Shown here: one piece after another, positions 34,976-43,664 of the stretch
Position numbering within the stretch: the stretch's first letter is position 1
Layout: every line of letters starts with the position of its first letter
Assembly: GCA_002427605.1 (NCBI GenBank)
Contig: DIRT01000037.1
Location: 30,988 to 94,987 of the forward strand
Direction of reading: 5' to 3'
Length of the DNA: 64,000 bases
Source of the DNA: Bacteroidales bacterium UBA5429
Lineage (GTDB): Bacteria > Bacteroidota > Bacteroidia > Bacteroidales > WCHB1-69
The notes under the pieces: generated by a model
Databases searched by the model: none
The model's input: only the letters and a program-made list of their open reading frames with translations
What the model was told of the DNA's origin: nothing
Translations under genes and position numbers: made by a program

Positions 34976-35491
34976 TTAAAATTGGAAAGTAAGCCCGGCA
35001 GAAAGGAAAACAATTCCATATCCGGCTGAGGCATAAACTCCAAAATTAGGGGCAAAGAAATACTTAGCTCCCACGTAAGCTCCGGGCACAAACAGGGTGT
35101 TTGTGGTATTTACTTGATTTTCCCAATAAGTGTGTTGAAAACCAACCATGGGACCTCCAAAAAAGTCAAGATTGTCAACAATAGAGTAATGCAGTTCTGC
35201 ACGTACACCCACAAGAGTACTCCACCCTCTATTAGAATTGGGATTATTCAGAACAAACTGAGGCCCCCAAAAAGAGTAACCAAAATATCCTCCAACACCC
35301 AAGGTGAGTCCGGGAGCACCAAAAAGATTATCAACAATACCTACGGTGTAACTAAATTCTAAAGGTAATCCCCTAACACCAACTCCCGTACCAATATTAA
35401 AAGTATGATCTCCTTTCTTAAAAATGGGAGATTGTGCAGACACTAAACCAGCTGTAAAAACAGCTATAAACAGCAAGGCGATTTTTTTCAT
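34976..35491 (-). CDS. Small outer-membrane beta-barrel protein
   Basis: A 171-residue exported protein with signal peptide MKKIALLFIAVFTAGLVSAQ. The mature chain alternates short amphipathic strands rich in Gly and aromatic residues (FNIGTGVGVRG, LTLGVGGYFGYSFWGP, LHYSIVDNLDFFGGPMVGFQ) and ends with the aromatic SAGLTFQF terminus expected for BamA-assembled barrels. About eight strands fit an OmpA/OmpW-sized barrel. It has its own promoter and a strong terminator. Location beside the pigment-lipid operon is suggestive but a link is not shown. Confidence 0.8.
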   Translation of the reverse strand: MKKIALLFIAVFTAGLVSAQSPIFKKGDHTFNIGTGVGVRGLPLEFSYTVGIVDNLFGAPGLTLGVGGYFGYSFWGPQFVLNNPNSNRGWSTLVGVRAELHYSIVDNLDFFGGPMVGFQHTYWENQVNTTNTLFVPGAYVGAKYFFAPNFGVYASAGYGIVFLSAGLTFQF

Positions 35492-35571
35492 GATGAATAC
35501 ATATTTAATTTTTAATTCTTTTTGCTAATAAATAGATTTCATGGTCAATTCAAAACATAAATTTAAGATTG

Positions 35572-35579
35572 CAAAAGTA
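35572..35579 (-). promoter_or_regulatory. -7 box of the outer-membrane protein gene
   Basis: TACTTTTG on the minus strand matches TAnnTTTG and lies about 80 bases before the ATG at 35491. Confidence 0.5.
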
Positions 35580-35635
35580 CAAATTAAATTGGAAAAATTG
35601 GAGACTTATTGATTTTTTTCCAAAGATTTAATCAA

Positions 35636-36295
35636 TTATTTTATGCGTATTACAATATCATGAAGATGTCTCGTTCCTGCCGGAGATGTTGCTCTAATTC
35701 CTGTGAATAGAATAATTGTTCGGGGAGTTGCATCATTAATTCTGGCTTTTAATTCCTCTGAAAAAGTACCACCCTGAATGGTCATAGGTACTTCTTCCTT
35801 CCCATCAACAAAAAATATTACCTGATAGGATTGTACACTCCACTCTAAATCATAGGCAAAATCTTGACCCATAGTAACTTCAATAAATGGTTTTTCCGCT
35901 AATTCTTCTTTACTGACACTACCCTCAGTGAACATGCCACTCACTTTTGCAACCGGATTCGGTACACGTTTAACGCGGAACTCTGAGGCTCCCAGTGTTA
36001 TATCTCTTTCATCTCACGTGGTTTTAACATGAACAGTTACAGTTTTTCCTATCAAAGTTTCCGGAATAGTGATGTTAAAAGTTCCGGGACCTGTTTTTGT
36101 ATATGACCCACCACCTTTTAATTCAATTGAAAGTTCTTCAGGTGCAATAGGAGCATTTACTGTAATAGGGTTGGATAAACCGGCGTAGAAAACATTCATT
36201 CTATCGGCAGAAACAGTAACCCAAGACTTAGTGGTTTGTGCAGTGAGGGAAAATGATAGCATGAACAACGATACTACAATGACTAATTTTTTCAT
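35636..36295 (-). pseudogene. Exported GldM C-terminal-domain-like protein, interrupted by an in-frame TGA
   Basis: Read through, this is a 219-residue exported protein (signal peptide MKKLVIVVSLFMLSFSLTAQ) built from GldM C-terminal-type domains: SVSADRMNVFYAGLSNPITV in the first half and LGASEFRVKRVPNPVAKVSG in the second. Codon 94 (36016-36014) is TGA, directly after HVKTT and before DERDITLG; the frame is the same on both sides, so a single base change explains it. The second half has only a GTG at 35944 as a start, within a conserved stretch, so separate translation is unlikely. GldM normally is an inner-membrane component of the type IX secretion motor; this is a stand-alone soluble version. 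It may be a recent pseudogene or a sequencing error. Confidence 0.82.
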
Positions 36296-36376
36296 AATTG
36301 ATTTTTTTAATGGGAATAATACTGTTAAAACTGTAAAAAAGTGGGGTTTAGTATGTTGTTTAGCCTATTTTTAATA

Positions 36377-36460
36377 TTTTTTTCTTCTTTTTTTTGAAAT
36401 AAAAAAAAAGGGGGGCAGGATGGATATACCTCTTTTATTTATACTAATCACCCCACTCTC
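36377..36460 (+). repeat. Intergenic repeat copy 2 (G6CAG...CCCCACTC family)
   Basis: A T/C-rich lead-in, GAAATA, A9, GGGGGGCAG starting at 36410 and ACCCCACTC ending at 36458, a span of 49 bases. The lead-in and G-run match copy 1 over about 40 bases; the inner region differs. It lies between the GldM-C-like pseudogene and tRNA-Ser. Confidence 0.7.
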
Positions 36461-36557
36461 AATATGATCTGAGTGTTGTTAATCTCTGTTTTTCATATCA
36501 TTGGATAAAGTAATAAAAAAAGGAGCCACAATAGCTCCTTTCGATGTTTAAATGTTG

Positions 36558-36644
36558 CGGAGGGAGAGGGATTCGAACCCTCGGAAGAGTTACCCCTTCG
36601 ACAGTTTAGCAAACTGTTGGTTTCAGCCACTCACCCATCCCTCC
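36558..36644 (-). tRNA. tRNA-Ser (anticodon GCU)
   Basis: An 87-base class II tRNA on the minus strand. The acceptor GGAGGGA pairs with TCCCTCC, the anticodon stem-loop CAGTTTGCTAAACTG has GCT at 36608-36610, a long variable arm follows (GAAGGGGTAACTCTTC), and the T-arm contains GGGTTCGAATCCC. The discriminator base is G, as required for serine tRNAs. CCA is not encoded. It reads AGC/AGU codons. Confidence 0.95.
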
Positions 36645-36747
36645 TTTTGCCTCATAAAAGCGGGTGCAAAAATACACAATTTTTTTGAATTGATGAGTAA
36701 AAATATTTTTTTTTAAAAAAAATGAGCAATTTTGTTTTTTTTTCTTG

Positions 36748-36755
36748 TATCTTTG
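36748..36755 (+). promoter_or_regulatory. -7 box of lpxD
   Basis: TATCTTTG followed by CC lies 17 bases before the lpxD ATG, so the leader is very short. No clear -33 TTTG at 19-22 bases. Confidence 0.55.
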
Positions 36756-36771
36756 CCGAAATTTTTAGCTG

Positions 36772-37800
36772 ATGAAATTTACTGCTTTTCAAATTGCTGA
36801 ACTAATTGGAGCTACCGTAGAGGGGAATCCGGATGCGGAAATCAGAACTTTTTGCAGAATTGAAGAGGGAATACCCGGTGCGCTTTCTTTTTTAGCCAAT
36901 CCTAAATATACACAATATATATACCAAACTGAGGCTTCTGCCGTAATAGTTAGTGAAGATTTTGTTCCGGAAGAAAAGTTGACCACAACTTTAATAAGAA
37001 CAAAAAATCCTTATGCTGCTATTGCACAATTAATGGCTATCTATGAAGAAATGGTAAAGCCTAAAAAGATTGGAATATCTGAAAAAGCATATATAGCTCC
37101 TACAGCTCAAATAGGTAAAGATGTTTATATTGCTGAGTTTGTCAGTGTGGGAGAGGGAGCCGTAATCGGTGACTATGCACAACTCTATCCACATACTGTG
37201 ATAGGAGATAGAGGTGTAGTAGGTGAGAAGAGTACTCTTTATGCCGGGGTTAAGGTGTACCGTGACTGTAAAATAGGTAAAGAGTGTATCATTCATGCCG
37301 GTGCAGTCATAGGAGCAGATGGATTTGGATTTGCCCCCCAAGATGGGCACTATTTAAAAGTTCCTCAAATAGGAAATGTTATTATTGAGGATAATGTCGA
37401 AATAGGTGCCAATACCTGTATCGATAGAGCTACAATCGGATCAACTATTATTCATTCTCACGTGAAGCTGGATAATTTGATTCAGGTAGCACACAATGTA
37501 GAATTGGGAGAGAGTACTGCTTGTGCCGCACAAGTGGGAATTTCCGGATCTACAAAAATTGGCAAAAAAGGAATTATTGCAGGGCAAGTCGGTATCGCAG
37601 GGCATCTCCATATTGGAGATAATGTGATTATCGGTGCTCAGTCAGGGGTAATGACAAATATTGAGGATAAACAGATTGTCCTTGGATCTCCCGCAATTCC
37701 TGTTTCTGAAGAAAAAAAATTAATTATATATAGAAAGAAATTACCGGATCTGTACAAACAAGTGAGGGAATTATGGAAAAAGTATCAACAAGATGAGTGA
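36772..37800 (+). CDS. lpxD: UDP-3-O-acylglucosamine N-acyltransferase LpxD
   Basis: A 342-residue enzyme of lipid A synthesis that adds the N-linked acyl chain. The N-terminal uridine-binding domain starts MKFTAFQIAELIGATVEGN. Hexapeptide repeats of the left-handed beta helix run from about residue 105 to 310 (IGKDVYIAEFVSVGEGAVIG and many I-G-x-x-x-x units), with the catalytic His region in HAGAVIGADGFGFAPQDG. Length is normal. In Bacteroidota it is followed by an lpxC-fabZ fusion and lpxA; here lpxC follows after 33 bases but without fabZ or lpxA. It ends in TGA. Confidence 0.95.
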   Translation: MKFTAFQIAELIGATVEGNPDAEIRTFCRIEEGIPGALSFLANPKYTQYIYQTEASAVIVSEDFVPEEKLTTTLIRTKNPYAAIAQLMAIYEEMVKPKKIGISEKAYIAPTAQIGKDVYIAEFVSVGEGAVIGDYAQLYPHTVIGDRGVVGEKSTLYAGVKVYRDCKIGKECIIHAGAVIGADGFGFAPQDGHYLKVPQIGNVIIEDNVEIGANTCIDRATIGSTIIHSHVKLDNLIQVAHNVELGESTACAAQVGISGSTKIGKKGIIAGQVGIAGHLHIGDNVIIGAQSGVMTNIEDKQIVLGSPAIPVSEEKKLIIYRKKLPDLYKQVRELWKKYQQDE

Positions 37801-37833
37801 CAATTTATTTTTATTTAGAATTAATTTTTATTT

Positions 37834-38754
37834 ATGACACAAAAACAACAAACAATCGTTGCAGAAGTAACCTTTTCTGGACGAGGATTACATACAGGAA
37901 AATTTGCTAATGTTACAATTAAACCGGCTCCTGAAAATCATGGGGTTCTCTTTCAACGTGTAGACTTGCCGGAGAAGCCTATTGTTAGAGCTCATGTCGA
38001 TAATGTAGCAGATACTTCAAGAAGCACTAACCTGAGAGAAAATGGGGTTGATGTTAAAACAGTGGAACACATACTCTCTGTCTGCGCGGGAATGGGAATA
38101 GATAATGCACTGATCGAAATTGACAATGAAGAGGTTCCTATCCTGGACGGAAGTGCCAAAGAATATGTGGAAAAAATTCAAAAAGTTGGATTACAGACCC
38201 AAGAAGCTAATAGAGACTATTATACAGTAGAAGAGGTGGTTATGTTTGAAAAACCGGATCAGGGAATAGAGTTGATCCTCATGCCCTCACAACACCGGAA
38301 GTTTACTGTAATTGTCGACTATGGAACTGACGCATTGTCGAGTCAGTGTGCTACTCTGAAGGATTTGTCTCAATATGTTCCAGACGTGTATGATAGCAGA
38401 ACATTCGTATTCCTTCATGAATTACAATTTTTGGTTCAAAATAATTTGATAAAGGGAGGAGACCTCAATAACGCAATAGTGTTTGTGGATAAAGAACCGA
38501 AACAAGAAGAGTTGGATCAGTTGGCGAACTTTTTTGGAGTTGGTAACGTGAAAGTGAATCAGAATGGGACTCTTGATAACGTAAAATTACGTCACTTGAA
38601 TGAACCTGCCAGACATAAATTGTTGGACTTGATTGGTGATATGTTTCTCCTAGGGAAACCCATTAAAGGTGATATTATTGCAAAAAAACCGGGGCACTTT
38701 GCTAATACTGAGTTTGCAAAATTAATCGCTGAAGTGATGATTCCCAAAAAATAA
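37834..38754 (+). CDS. lpxC: UDP-3-O-acyl-N-acetylglucosamine deacetylase LpxC (stand-alone)
   Basis: A 306-residue zinc deacetylase, the committed step of lipid A. Zinc ligands are seen in VKTVEHILS (His), LRHLNEPARHKLLDLIGD (His, Asp), and the catalytic His in KPGHFANTEF. In most Bacteroidota this protein is fused at its C-terminus to FabZ and is about 460 residues long; here it ends shortly after the last LpxC helix (IAEVMIPKK, TAA), and no fabZ-like sequence follows in the next 200 bases, only a terminator and the secA promoter. The FabZ function must be encoded elsewhere. Confidence 0.95.
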   Translation: MTQKQQTIVAEVTFSGRGLHTGKFANVTIKPAPENHGVLFQRVDLPEKPIVRAHVDNVADTSRSTNLRENGVDVKTVEHILSVCAGMGIDNALIEIDNEEVPILDGSAKEYVEKIQKVGLQTQEANRDYYTVEEVVMFEKPDQGIELILMPSQHRKFTVIVDYGTDALSSQCATLKDLSQYVPDVYDSRTFVFLHELQFLVQNNLIKGGDLNNAIVFVDKEPKQEELDQLANFFGVGNVKVNQNGTLDNVKLRHLNEPARHKLLDLIGDMFLLGKPIKGDIIAKKPGHFANTEFAKLIAEVMIPKK

Positions 38755-38848
38755 TAACTATTTTTTGTAACCTTTTCTTTTCTTTAACGTAAGAAATTAT
38801 GTTCTTTGTGTCTGTAAGACATTTAAAGGAAAAGTTAATGGTTTGAAT

Positions 38849-38880
38849 AACGGCGACTGTAAAGTCGCTGTTGTTTTTTG
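38849..38880 (+). terminator. Terminator of the lpxD-lpxC unit
   Basis: Arms AACGGCGACT (38849-38858) and AGTCGCTGTT (38863-38872) with loop GTAA, followed by GTTTTTTG. It separates lpxC from secA. Confidence 0.85.
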
Positions 38881-38904
38881 CATTTTTAAGAACACCATTG
38901 AGTG

Positions 38905-38937
38905 TTGATAATTACTATAATAATTTTTGTATCTTTG
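38905..38937 (+). promoter_or_regulatory. Promoter of secA
   Basis: TTG at 38905-38907, 22-base spacer, TATCTTTG at 38930-38937, with the ATG at 38961: a good Bacteroidota promoter with a short leader. Confidence 0.7.
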
Positions 38938-38960
38938 CACTCAATTTTAAAGATTGAAAA

Positions 38961-41900
38961 ATGGCTAATTTTTTAACTAAACTATTTGGGTCTAAGGCAG
39001 ATAGAGACTTAAAGGCCCTAACACCATATTTGAATGCTACATTAGAAGCACATCAAAAGATTGAAACTCTTTCTAATGATGAGCTGAGAGCCCTCACAAC
39101 TGATTTTAAAAACAGAATAGCGACTGCAATTCAAGCTGAAGAATCCCGAATTCAGGAAATTAAAAATGAATTGGATACACGTTACGATATCGATGTTGAG
39201 GAGGCGGAACTGTTATATAAGGAGTTGGAAAGCCTGGAAAAGAAGGCATATGATAAAACTCAGGATATGCTGGATGAAATATTGCCGGAAGCTTATGCGG
39301 TGATCAAAGAAACAGCCAGACGTTTTAAGGAAAATGATCAGGTTGTGGTGACTGCTACTGAGATGGATCGCGATATTGCAGCATACAGAGAAACAGTGCA
39401 GATTGAAGGGGATAAGGCAGTTTATAGCTCTACCTGGTCGGCAGGTGGAAATATGCTGAAATGGGATATGTGTCACTATGATGTGCAAATTATTGGTGGA
39501 ACAGTTCTACATCAAGGAAAAATTGCAGAGATGGGAACGGGAGAGGGTAAGACTCTTGTAGCAACACTACCAGTTTATCTTAATGCACTTCCCGGAAAAG
39601 GAGTACACGTGGTAACAGTAAACGATTATCTTGCAAAACGTGACTCCGAATGGATGGGACTCATTTTTGAGTTTCATGGGTTAACTGTGGACTGTATTGA
39701 TAAACATCAACCTCATTCCGAAGAGCGTAAAAAAGCATACTTGGCGGACATCACCTACGGAACAAATAATGAGTTCGGTTTTGACTACTTGCGTGATAAT
39801 ATGGCAGGTAACATCGGGGAGTTAGTTCAAAGACCACATAACTACGCTATTGTCGATGAGGTGGACTCCGTTTTAATTGACGATGCAAGAACTCCGTTGA
39901 TTATTTCAGGACCTACACCCAGAGGAGATCAACAGGAATTTCATGTTTATAAACCGATTATTGAGAAGTTGTATAATGCACAAAGATCAATGATCAATGA
40001 GGTGTTGGCAAAAGCTAAAGCTTTGTTGGCAGAGAACCCTGATCCCAAACCGGAAGAGGAAGCAGCTATCCTCTTGTTGAGAGCTCATCGTGGATTGCCC
40101 AAAAATAAGGCACTTATTAAGTTTTTGAGTGAACCAGGGATGAAACAATTGCTTCTTAAAACAGAAGGATTCTATATGCAACAACAAAATAGAAATATGC
40201 CGATTATAGACAAGGAACTCTATTTTGTGATTGAAGAGAAGTTAAACTCAGTGGATATCACTGAAAAGGGGATCGACCTGGTTTCAAGAACAACAGAAGA
40301 GTCTAAAATGTTCTTAATTCCGGACGTAGGAGCAGAGATTGCGGAACTTGAAAAGTTAAATCTGGATCCGCAAGAAAAAACTAATCGTAAAAATGAAATC
40401 TACCGTAATTTCTCTATAGCATCTGAAAGGATTCACACTATTCACCAATTATTAAAAGCATATACTATGTTTGAAAAGGATGTAGAGTATGTGATCATAG
40501 AAAATAAGGTGAAAATTGTGGACGAGCAAACCGGTCGTATCATGGAAGGAAGAAGATATTCTGACGGTTTGCACCAGGCTATTGAAGCTAAGGAAAATGT
40601 GAAAGTGGAAGCAGCAACCCAAACCTATGCAACCATTACATTGCAAAACTATTTCAGAATGTACAAAAAACTCGCCGGGATGACAGGTACTGCAGAAACA
40701 GAAGCAGGTGAGTTTTGGGATATCTATAAATTGGATGTGGTAGTAATTCCAACCAATAGACCCATTGCTCGTATCGATGCAGAAGATTTTGTATATAAAA
40801 CTAAACGTGAGAAATATGCTGCAGTTATAGATGAAATTATTAGACTGCACGAGGAAAAACGTCCTGTATTGGTTGGAACAACTTCGGTTGAAATTTCAGA
40901 GCTACTTTCTCGTGTTTTGAGTACTCGTAGGATTAAACATAATGTTCTGAATGCTAAATTACACCAAAGAGAAGCAGATATTGTAGCTGAAGCTGGACAA
41001 CCCGGTACTGTGACGATTTCTACAAACATGGCGGGAAGGGGAACCGACATTAAGCTGGGACCCGGTGTGAAAGAAGCAGGTGGATTGGCAATTATTGGTA
41101 CTGAAAGACACGACTCCAGACGGGTGGATAGACAGCTCCGTGGACGTGCCGGTCGTCAGGGTGACCCGGGTAGCTCCCAATTCTATGTTTCACTTGAGGA
41201 TGACCTGATGCGTCTTTTTGGGTCAGACCGAATATCAAAGGTGATGGATAGAATGGGGTTGAAAGATGGGGAAGTGATTCAGCATGGAATGATTACAAAG
41301 TCGATAGAGAGAGCACAGAAGAAGGTGGAAGAGAATAACTTTGGAATCAGAAAACGATTGCTGGAGTACGATGATGTAATGAATAAACAGCGGACTACAA
41401 TCTATCGTAAACGAAATAATGCTCTTTTTGGAGATCGTTTGGCAATAGATATTTCTGATATGTTTTATGATGTGTGTGTAAAATTAGTGGAAGATAACTA
41501 TGTCAATAAGGATTATGACTACTTTTCAGCACAAGTGATTTCTATCTTTGGAACAGAATCTCCGTTTACATTTGATCAGTTTACACAGGAAAGACCACAA
41601 GTACTGATTGATAAACTGTATGATACCGTTTATCCTAACTATAAGGTGAAGATGCAACATATTGCACAGCAGGCAATGCCTGTGCTGAAACGGGTAGCAC
41701 ATGATAGTGGAGGTAGGATTGAGTTGATTGGTATTCCAATTACTGATGGAGTAAAAACGCTCAATGTTGTAGCTCCATTGAAAAAATCGATTGAAACTGA
41801 TGGTCGTGAAATGATTCTTTCCATTGAAAAAGGAATTACTCTTTCAGTAATTGATAATATGTGGAAAGATCACCTTCGTGAGATGGATGATCTGAAGCAG

Positions 41901-42242
41901 AGTGTTCAAAATGCTTCCTATGAGCAAAAAGATCCCCTATTGATTTATAAATTGGAATCTTTTAATCTGTTTGATACCCTTTTGAATGATATCAATCAGG
42001 AGATTGTTGGATTCTTAAATAAGGGGGGACTCCCTGTTCAGGAGCAACCGCAGTTGAAAGAGGCACAACTTCCTGAGTCAGAGACTAAGAAATTGCAAAC
42101 AGGTCGTGAAGAGTTGGGCGGTGGTAGATCAGTTACAGGAGGAAAAGGTAATGCGCCGATTCGCGTTGAGAAGAAGGTGGGAAGAAATGAACCTTGTCCA
42201 TGCGGAAGTGGTAAAAAATATAAACATTGTCACGGGAGATAG
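38961..42242 (+). CDS. secA: Preprotein translocase ATPase SecA
   Basis: A 1093-residue motor protein that pushes preproteins through SecYEG. Walker A is MGTGEGKTLVATLP, the DEAD-like IVDEVDSVLIDDARTPL is Walker B, and TNMAGRGTDIKL with GTERHDSRRVDRQLRGRAGRQGDPG forms the second helicase domain. The C-terminal zinc-binding tail VGRNEPCPCGSGKKYKHCHG is complete. It is longer than E. coli SecA (901) because of inserts around residues 330-450, as usual in Bacteroidota. Monocistronic start after a terminator; a glycosyltransferase follows 18 bases later. Confidence 0.97.
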   Translation: MANFLTKLFGSKADRDLKALTPYLNATLEAHQKIETLSNDELRALTTDFKNRIATAIQAEESRIQEIKNELDTRYDIDVEEAELLYKELESLEKKAYDKTQDMLDEILPEAYAVIKETARRFKENDQVVVTATEMDRDIAAYRETVQIEGDKAVYSSTWSAGGNMLKWDMCHYDVQIIGGTVLHQGKIAEMGTGEGKTLVATLPVYLNALPGKGVHVVTVNDYLAKRDSEWMGLIFEFHGLTVDCIDKHQPHSEERKKAYLADITYGTNNEFGFDYLRDNMAGNIGELVQRPHNYAIVDEVDSVLIDDARTPLIISGPTPRGDQQEFHVYKPIIEKLYNAQRSMINEVLAKAKALLAENPDPKPEEEAAILLLRAHRGLPKNKALIKFLSEPGMKQLLLKTEGFYMQQQNRNMPIIDKELYFVIEEKLNSVDITEKGIDLVSRTTEESKMFLIPDVGAEIAELEKLNLDPQEKTNRKNEIYRNFSIASERIHTIHQLLKAYTMFEKDVEYVIIENKVKIVDEQTGRIMEGRRYSDGLHQAIEAKENVKVEAATQTYATITLQNYFRMYKKLAGMTGTAETEAGEFWDIYKLDVVVIPTNRPIARIDAEDFVYKTKREKYAAVIDEIIRLHEEKRPVLVGTTSVEISELLSRVLSTRRIKHNVLNAKLHQREADIVAEAGQPGTVTISTNMAGRGTDIKLGPGVKEAGGLAIIGTERHDSRRVDRQLRGRAGRQGDPGSSQFYVSLEDDLMRLFGSDRISKVMDRMGLKDGEVIQHGMITKSIERAQKKVEENNFGIRKRLLEYDDVMNKQRTTIYRKRNNALFGDRLAIDISDMFYDVCVKLVEDNYVNKDYDYFSAQVISIFGTESPFTFDQFTQERPQVLIDKLYDTVYPNYKVKMQHIAQQAMPVLKRVAHDSGGRIELIGIPITDGVKTLNVVAPLKKSIETDGREMILSIEKGITLSVIDNMWKDHLREMDDLKQSVQNASYEQKDPLLIYKLESFNLFDTLLNDINQEIVGFLNKGGLPVQEQPQLKEAQLPESETKKLQTGREELGGGRSVTGGKGNAPIRVEKKVGRNEPCPCGSGKKYKHCHGR

Positions 42243-42260
42243 GAGTAAATTGCTCTGATT

Positions 42261-43379
42261 ATGGCTACAGTGACTCTTTCAGTTATCAATGATCTATACA
42301 GTGATCAGAGGCTTGACAAAGTGTGTAATTCCCTGATTGGGATGGGGTTTGAAGTGAAACTGGTGGGGAGACGCTATAGAAATTCTCCTGAAGTAAAGCG
42401 TGAATATCGAACCAAAAGAATACACCTTTTGTTTAAAAGAGGACCTCTTTGTTATGCAGAGTTTAATTTGCGACTTTTTTTCTATCTCTTATTCCAAAAA
42501 ACTGATATTCTGGTAGCCAATGACCTTGATACTTTGCTCCCAAACCTATTGGTGTCTAAAATCCGGAGGAAAAAATTGGTCTACGATTCTCATGAATATT
42601 TCTTGGGTATTCTCGAGATTCAGCATCGAGCCCCTGTGAAATGGGTGTGGACACAAATTGAAAAATGGTGCTTCCCCCAATTAGATCATATTATAACAGT
42701 AAGTCAATCAATAGTAGATCTCTATCGGAAAGAATATGGGAAAGAGGTACATTTAGTACGTAATATCCCGTTACTGCGTGAATATAAACCGATTAATAAA
42801 GAAGAGTTAAAGTTGGAGTTGGGAATTCCTTTGGATCAAAAAATGGTAATATTTCAAGGTAATGCCATTCACCGTGATCGGGGAGGAGAGGAGATTGTTC
42901 AGGCAGCGCCCTATATTGAACAGGCTGTGATACTCATTGTAGGGGATGGGGATATGGTTCCGGATCTTAAAAATTGGGTCAAAGAGCATCAGTTGGAGGA
43001 TAAAGTGATTTTTACCGGAAGAGTGGCACCGGAAACATTGAGAAAATATACCCAAATGGCAGATTTGGGTGTTACTTTTGACAAAAATGTGAGTCCAAAC
43101 CATTACTATAGTTTGCCTAATAAACTGTTCGAATATATTCATGCTTACATTCCTATTGTTGCTTCCAATTTACCGGAACGCAAACGAATTATTGATACTT
43201 ATGAAGTAGGAGAAGTAGTTGAAGACCTTTCACCTCAGTCAGTTGCGACTGCCGTCAATGGGATTTTACAAGATCCCGAACGCTATGCACGTTATAAACA
43301 GAATTGTGTAAAAGCGGCACAAGATCTCAATTGGCAAAAAGAAGAGTTGGTATTGCAAAAAATTTACAAAAATTTATAA
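42261..43379 (+). CDS. GT4-like glycosyltransferase
   Basis: A 372-residue GT-B fold protein. The N-terminal domain starts VTLSVINDLYSDQRLDKVCNSLIGMGFEVKLVGRR, typical of GT4 enzymes of surface polysaccharide synthesis; the C-terminal domain has VIFQGNAIHRDRGGEE, VGDGDMVPDLKNWVKEHQLEDKVIFTGRV and the donor-binding SLPNKLFEYIHAYIPIVASNLPE with its conserved Glu. No signal peptide. It lies 18 bases behind secA and is followed by a bidirectional terminator. Acceptor and sugar unknown. Confidence 0.88.
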   Translation: MATVTLSVINDLYSDQRLDKVCNSLIGMGFEVKLVGRRYRNSPEVKREYRTKRIHLLFKRGPLCYAEFNLRLFFYLLFQKTDILVANDLDTLLPNLLVSKIRRKKLVYDSHEYFLGILEIQHRAPVKWVWTQIEKWCFPQLDHIITVSQSIVDLYRKEYGKEVHLVRNIPLLREYKPINKEELKLELGIPLDQKMVIFQGNAIHRDRGGEEIVQAAPYIEQAVILIVGDGDMVPDLKNWVKEHQLEDKVIFTGRVAPETLRKYTQMADLGVTFDKNVSPNHYYSLPNKLFEYIHAYIPIVASNLPERKRIIDTYEVGEVVEDLSPQSVATAVNGILQDPERYARYKQNCVKAAQDLNWQKEELVLQKIYKNL

Positions 43380-43381
43380 AA

Positions 43382-43413
43382 AGAATAAGGCGACCGGATG
43401 ATCGCCTTATTCT
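43382..43413. terminator. Bidirectional terminator between the GT4 gene and the rubredoxin gene
   Basis: Arms AGAATAAGGCGA (43382-43393) and TCGCCTTATTCT (43402-43413), loop of 8. The minus strand has the better T tract (TCTTTTTATAAATTTTTG) and ends the rubredoxin transcript. Confidence 0.8.
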
Positions 43414-43453
43414 GTAGTAGAGTCCTTTGATAAGAACTACTAAGTAGGGTTGA

Positions 43454-43612
43454 TTATTCTTCAGGTTCAAAATCCTCTTTTCCTACTCCACAAAGTGGAC
43501 AAGTCCAATCATCTGGAAGATCTTCAAATTGGGTTCCTGGTTGGATTCCATTTTCTACATCACCTACTGCTGGGTCATAAACATAACCACACACAACGCA
43601 TACGTAATTCAT
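43454..43612 (-). CDS. Rubredoxin
   Basis: A 52-residue iron protein from the ATG at 43612; upstream codons do not belong to the family. The two Cys-x2-Cys iron-binding knuckles are CVVCGYVYDP and WTCPLCGVGKEDF, with the conserved aromatic and acidic residues between. It is an electron carrier, often for superoxide/peroxide detoxification or as partner of oxidoreductases. It lies 52 bases behind a DHOD-like flavoprotein gene on the same strand, with no recognisable promoter between them, so the two probably form one transcript. Confidence 0.95.
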   Translation of the reverse strand: MNYVCVVCGYVYDPAVGDVENGIQPGTQFEDLPDDWTCPLCGVGKEDFEPEE

Positions 43613-43664
43613 ACTTTTTTTAATTTTTAGGTTAATAATTATTTTAAAGATTGCTATCTGTAGA

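Noticed and set aside
36014..36016. TGA read as a sense codon (recoding)
   Set aside because: TGA ends other genes normally, for example lpxD (37798-37800) and rpsJ, and no selenocysteine or recoding hairpin is visible.
2597..42024. G6/C6 tracts in several coding regions as phase-variation switches
   Set aside because: Each tract is in an intact frame, about twice the number expected by chance, and none sits in an obvious surface-variation gene; there is no evidence of length change.
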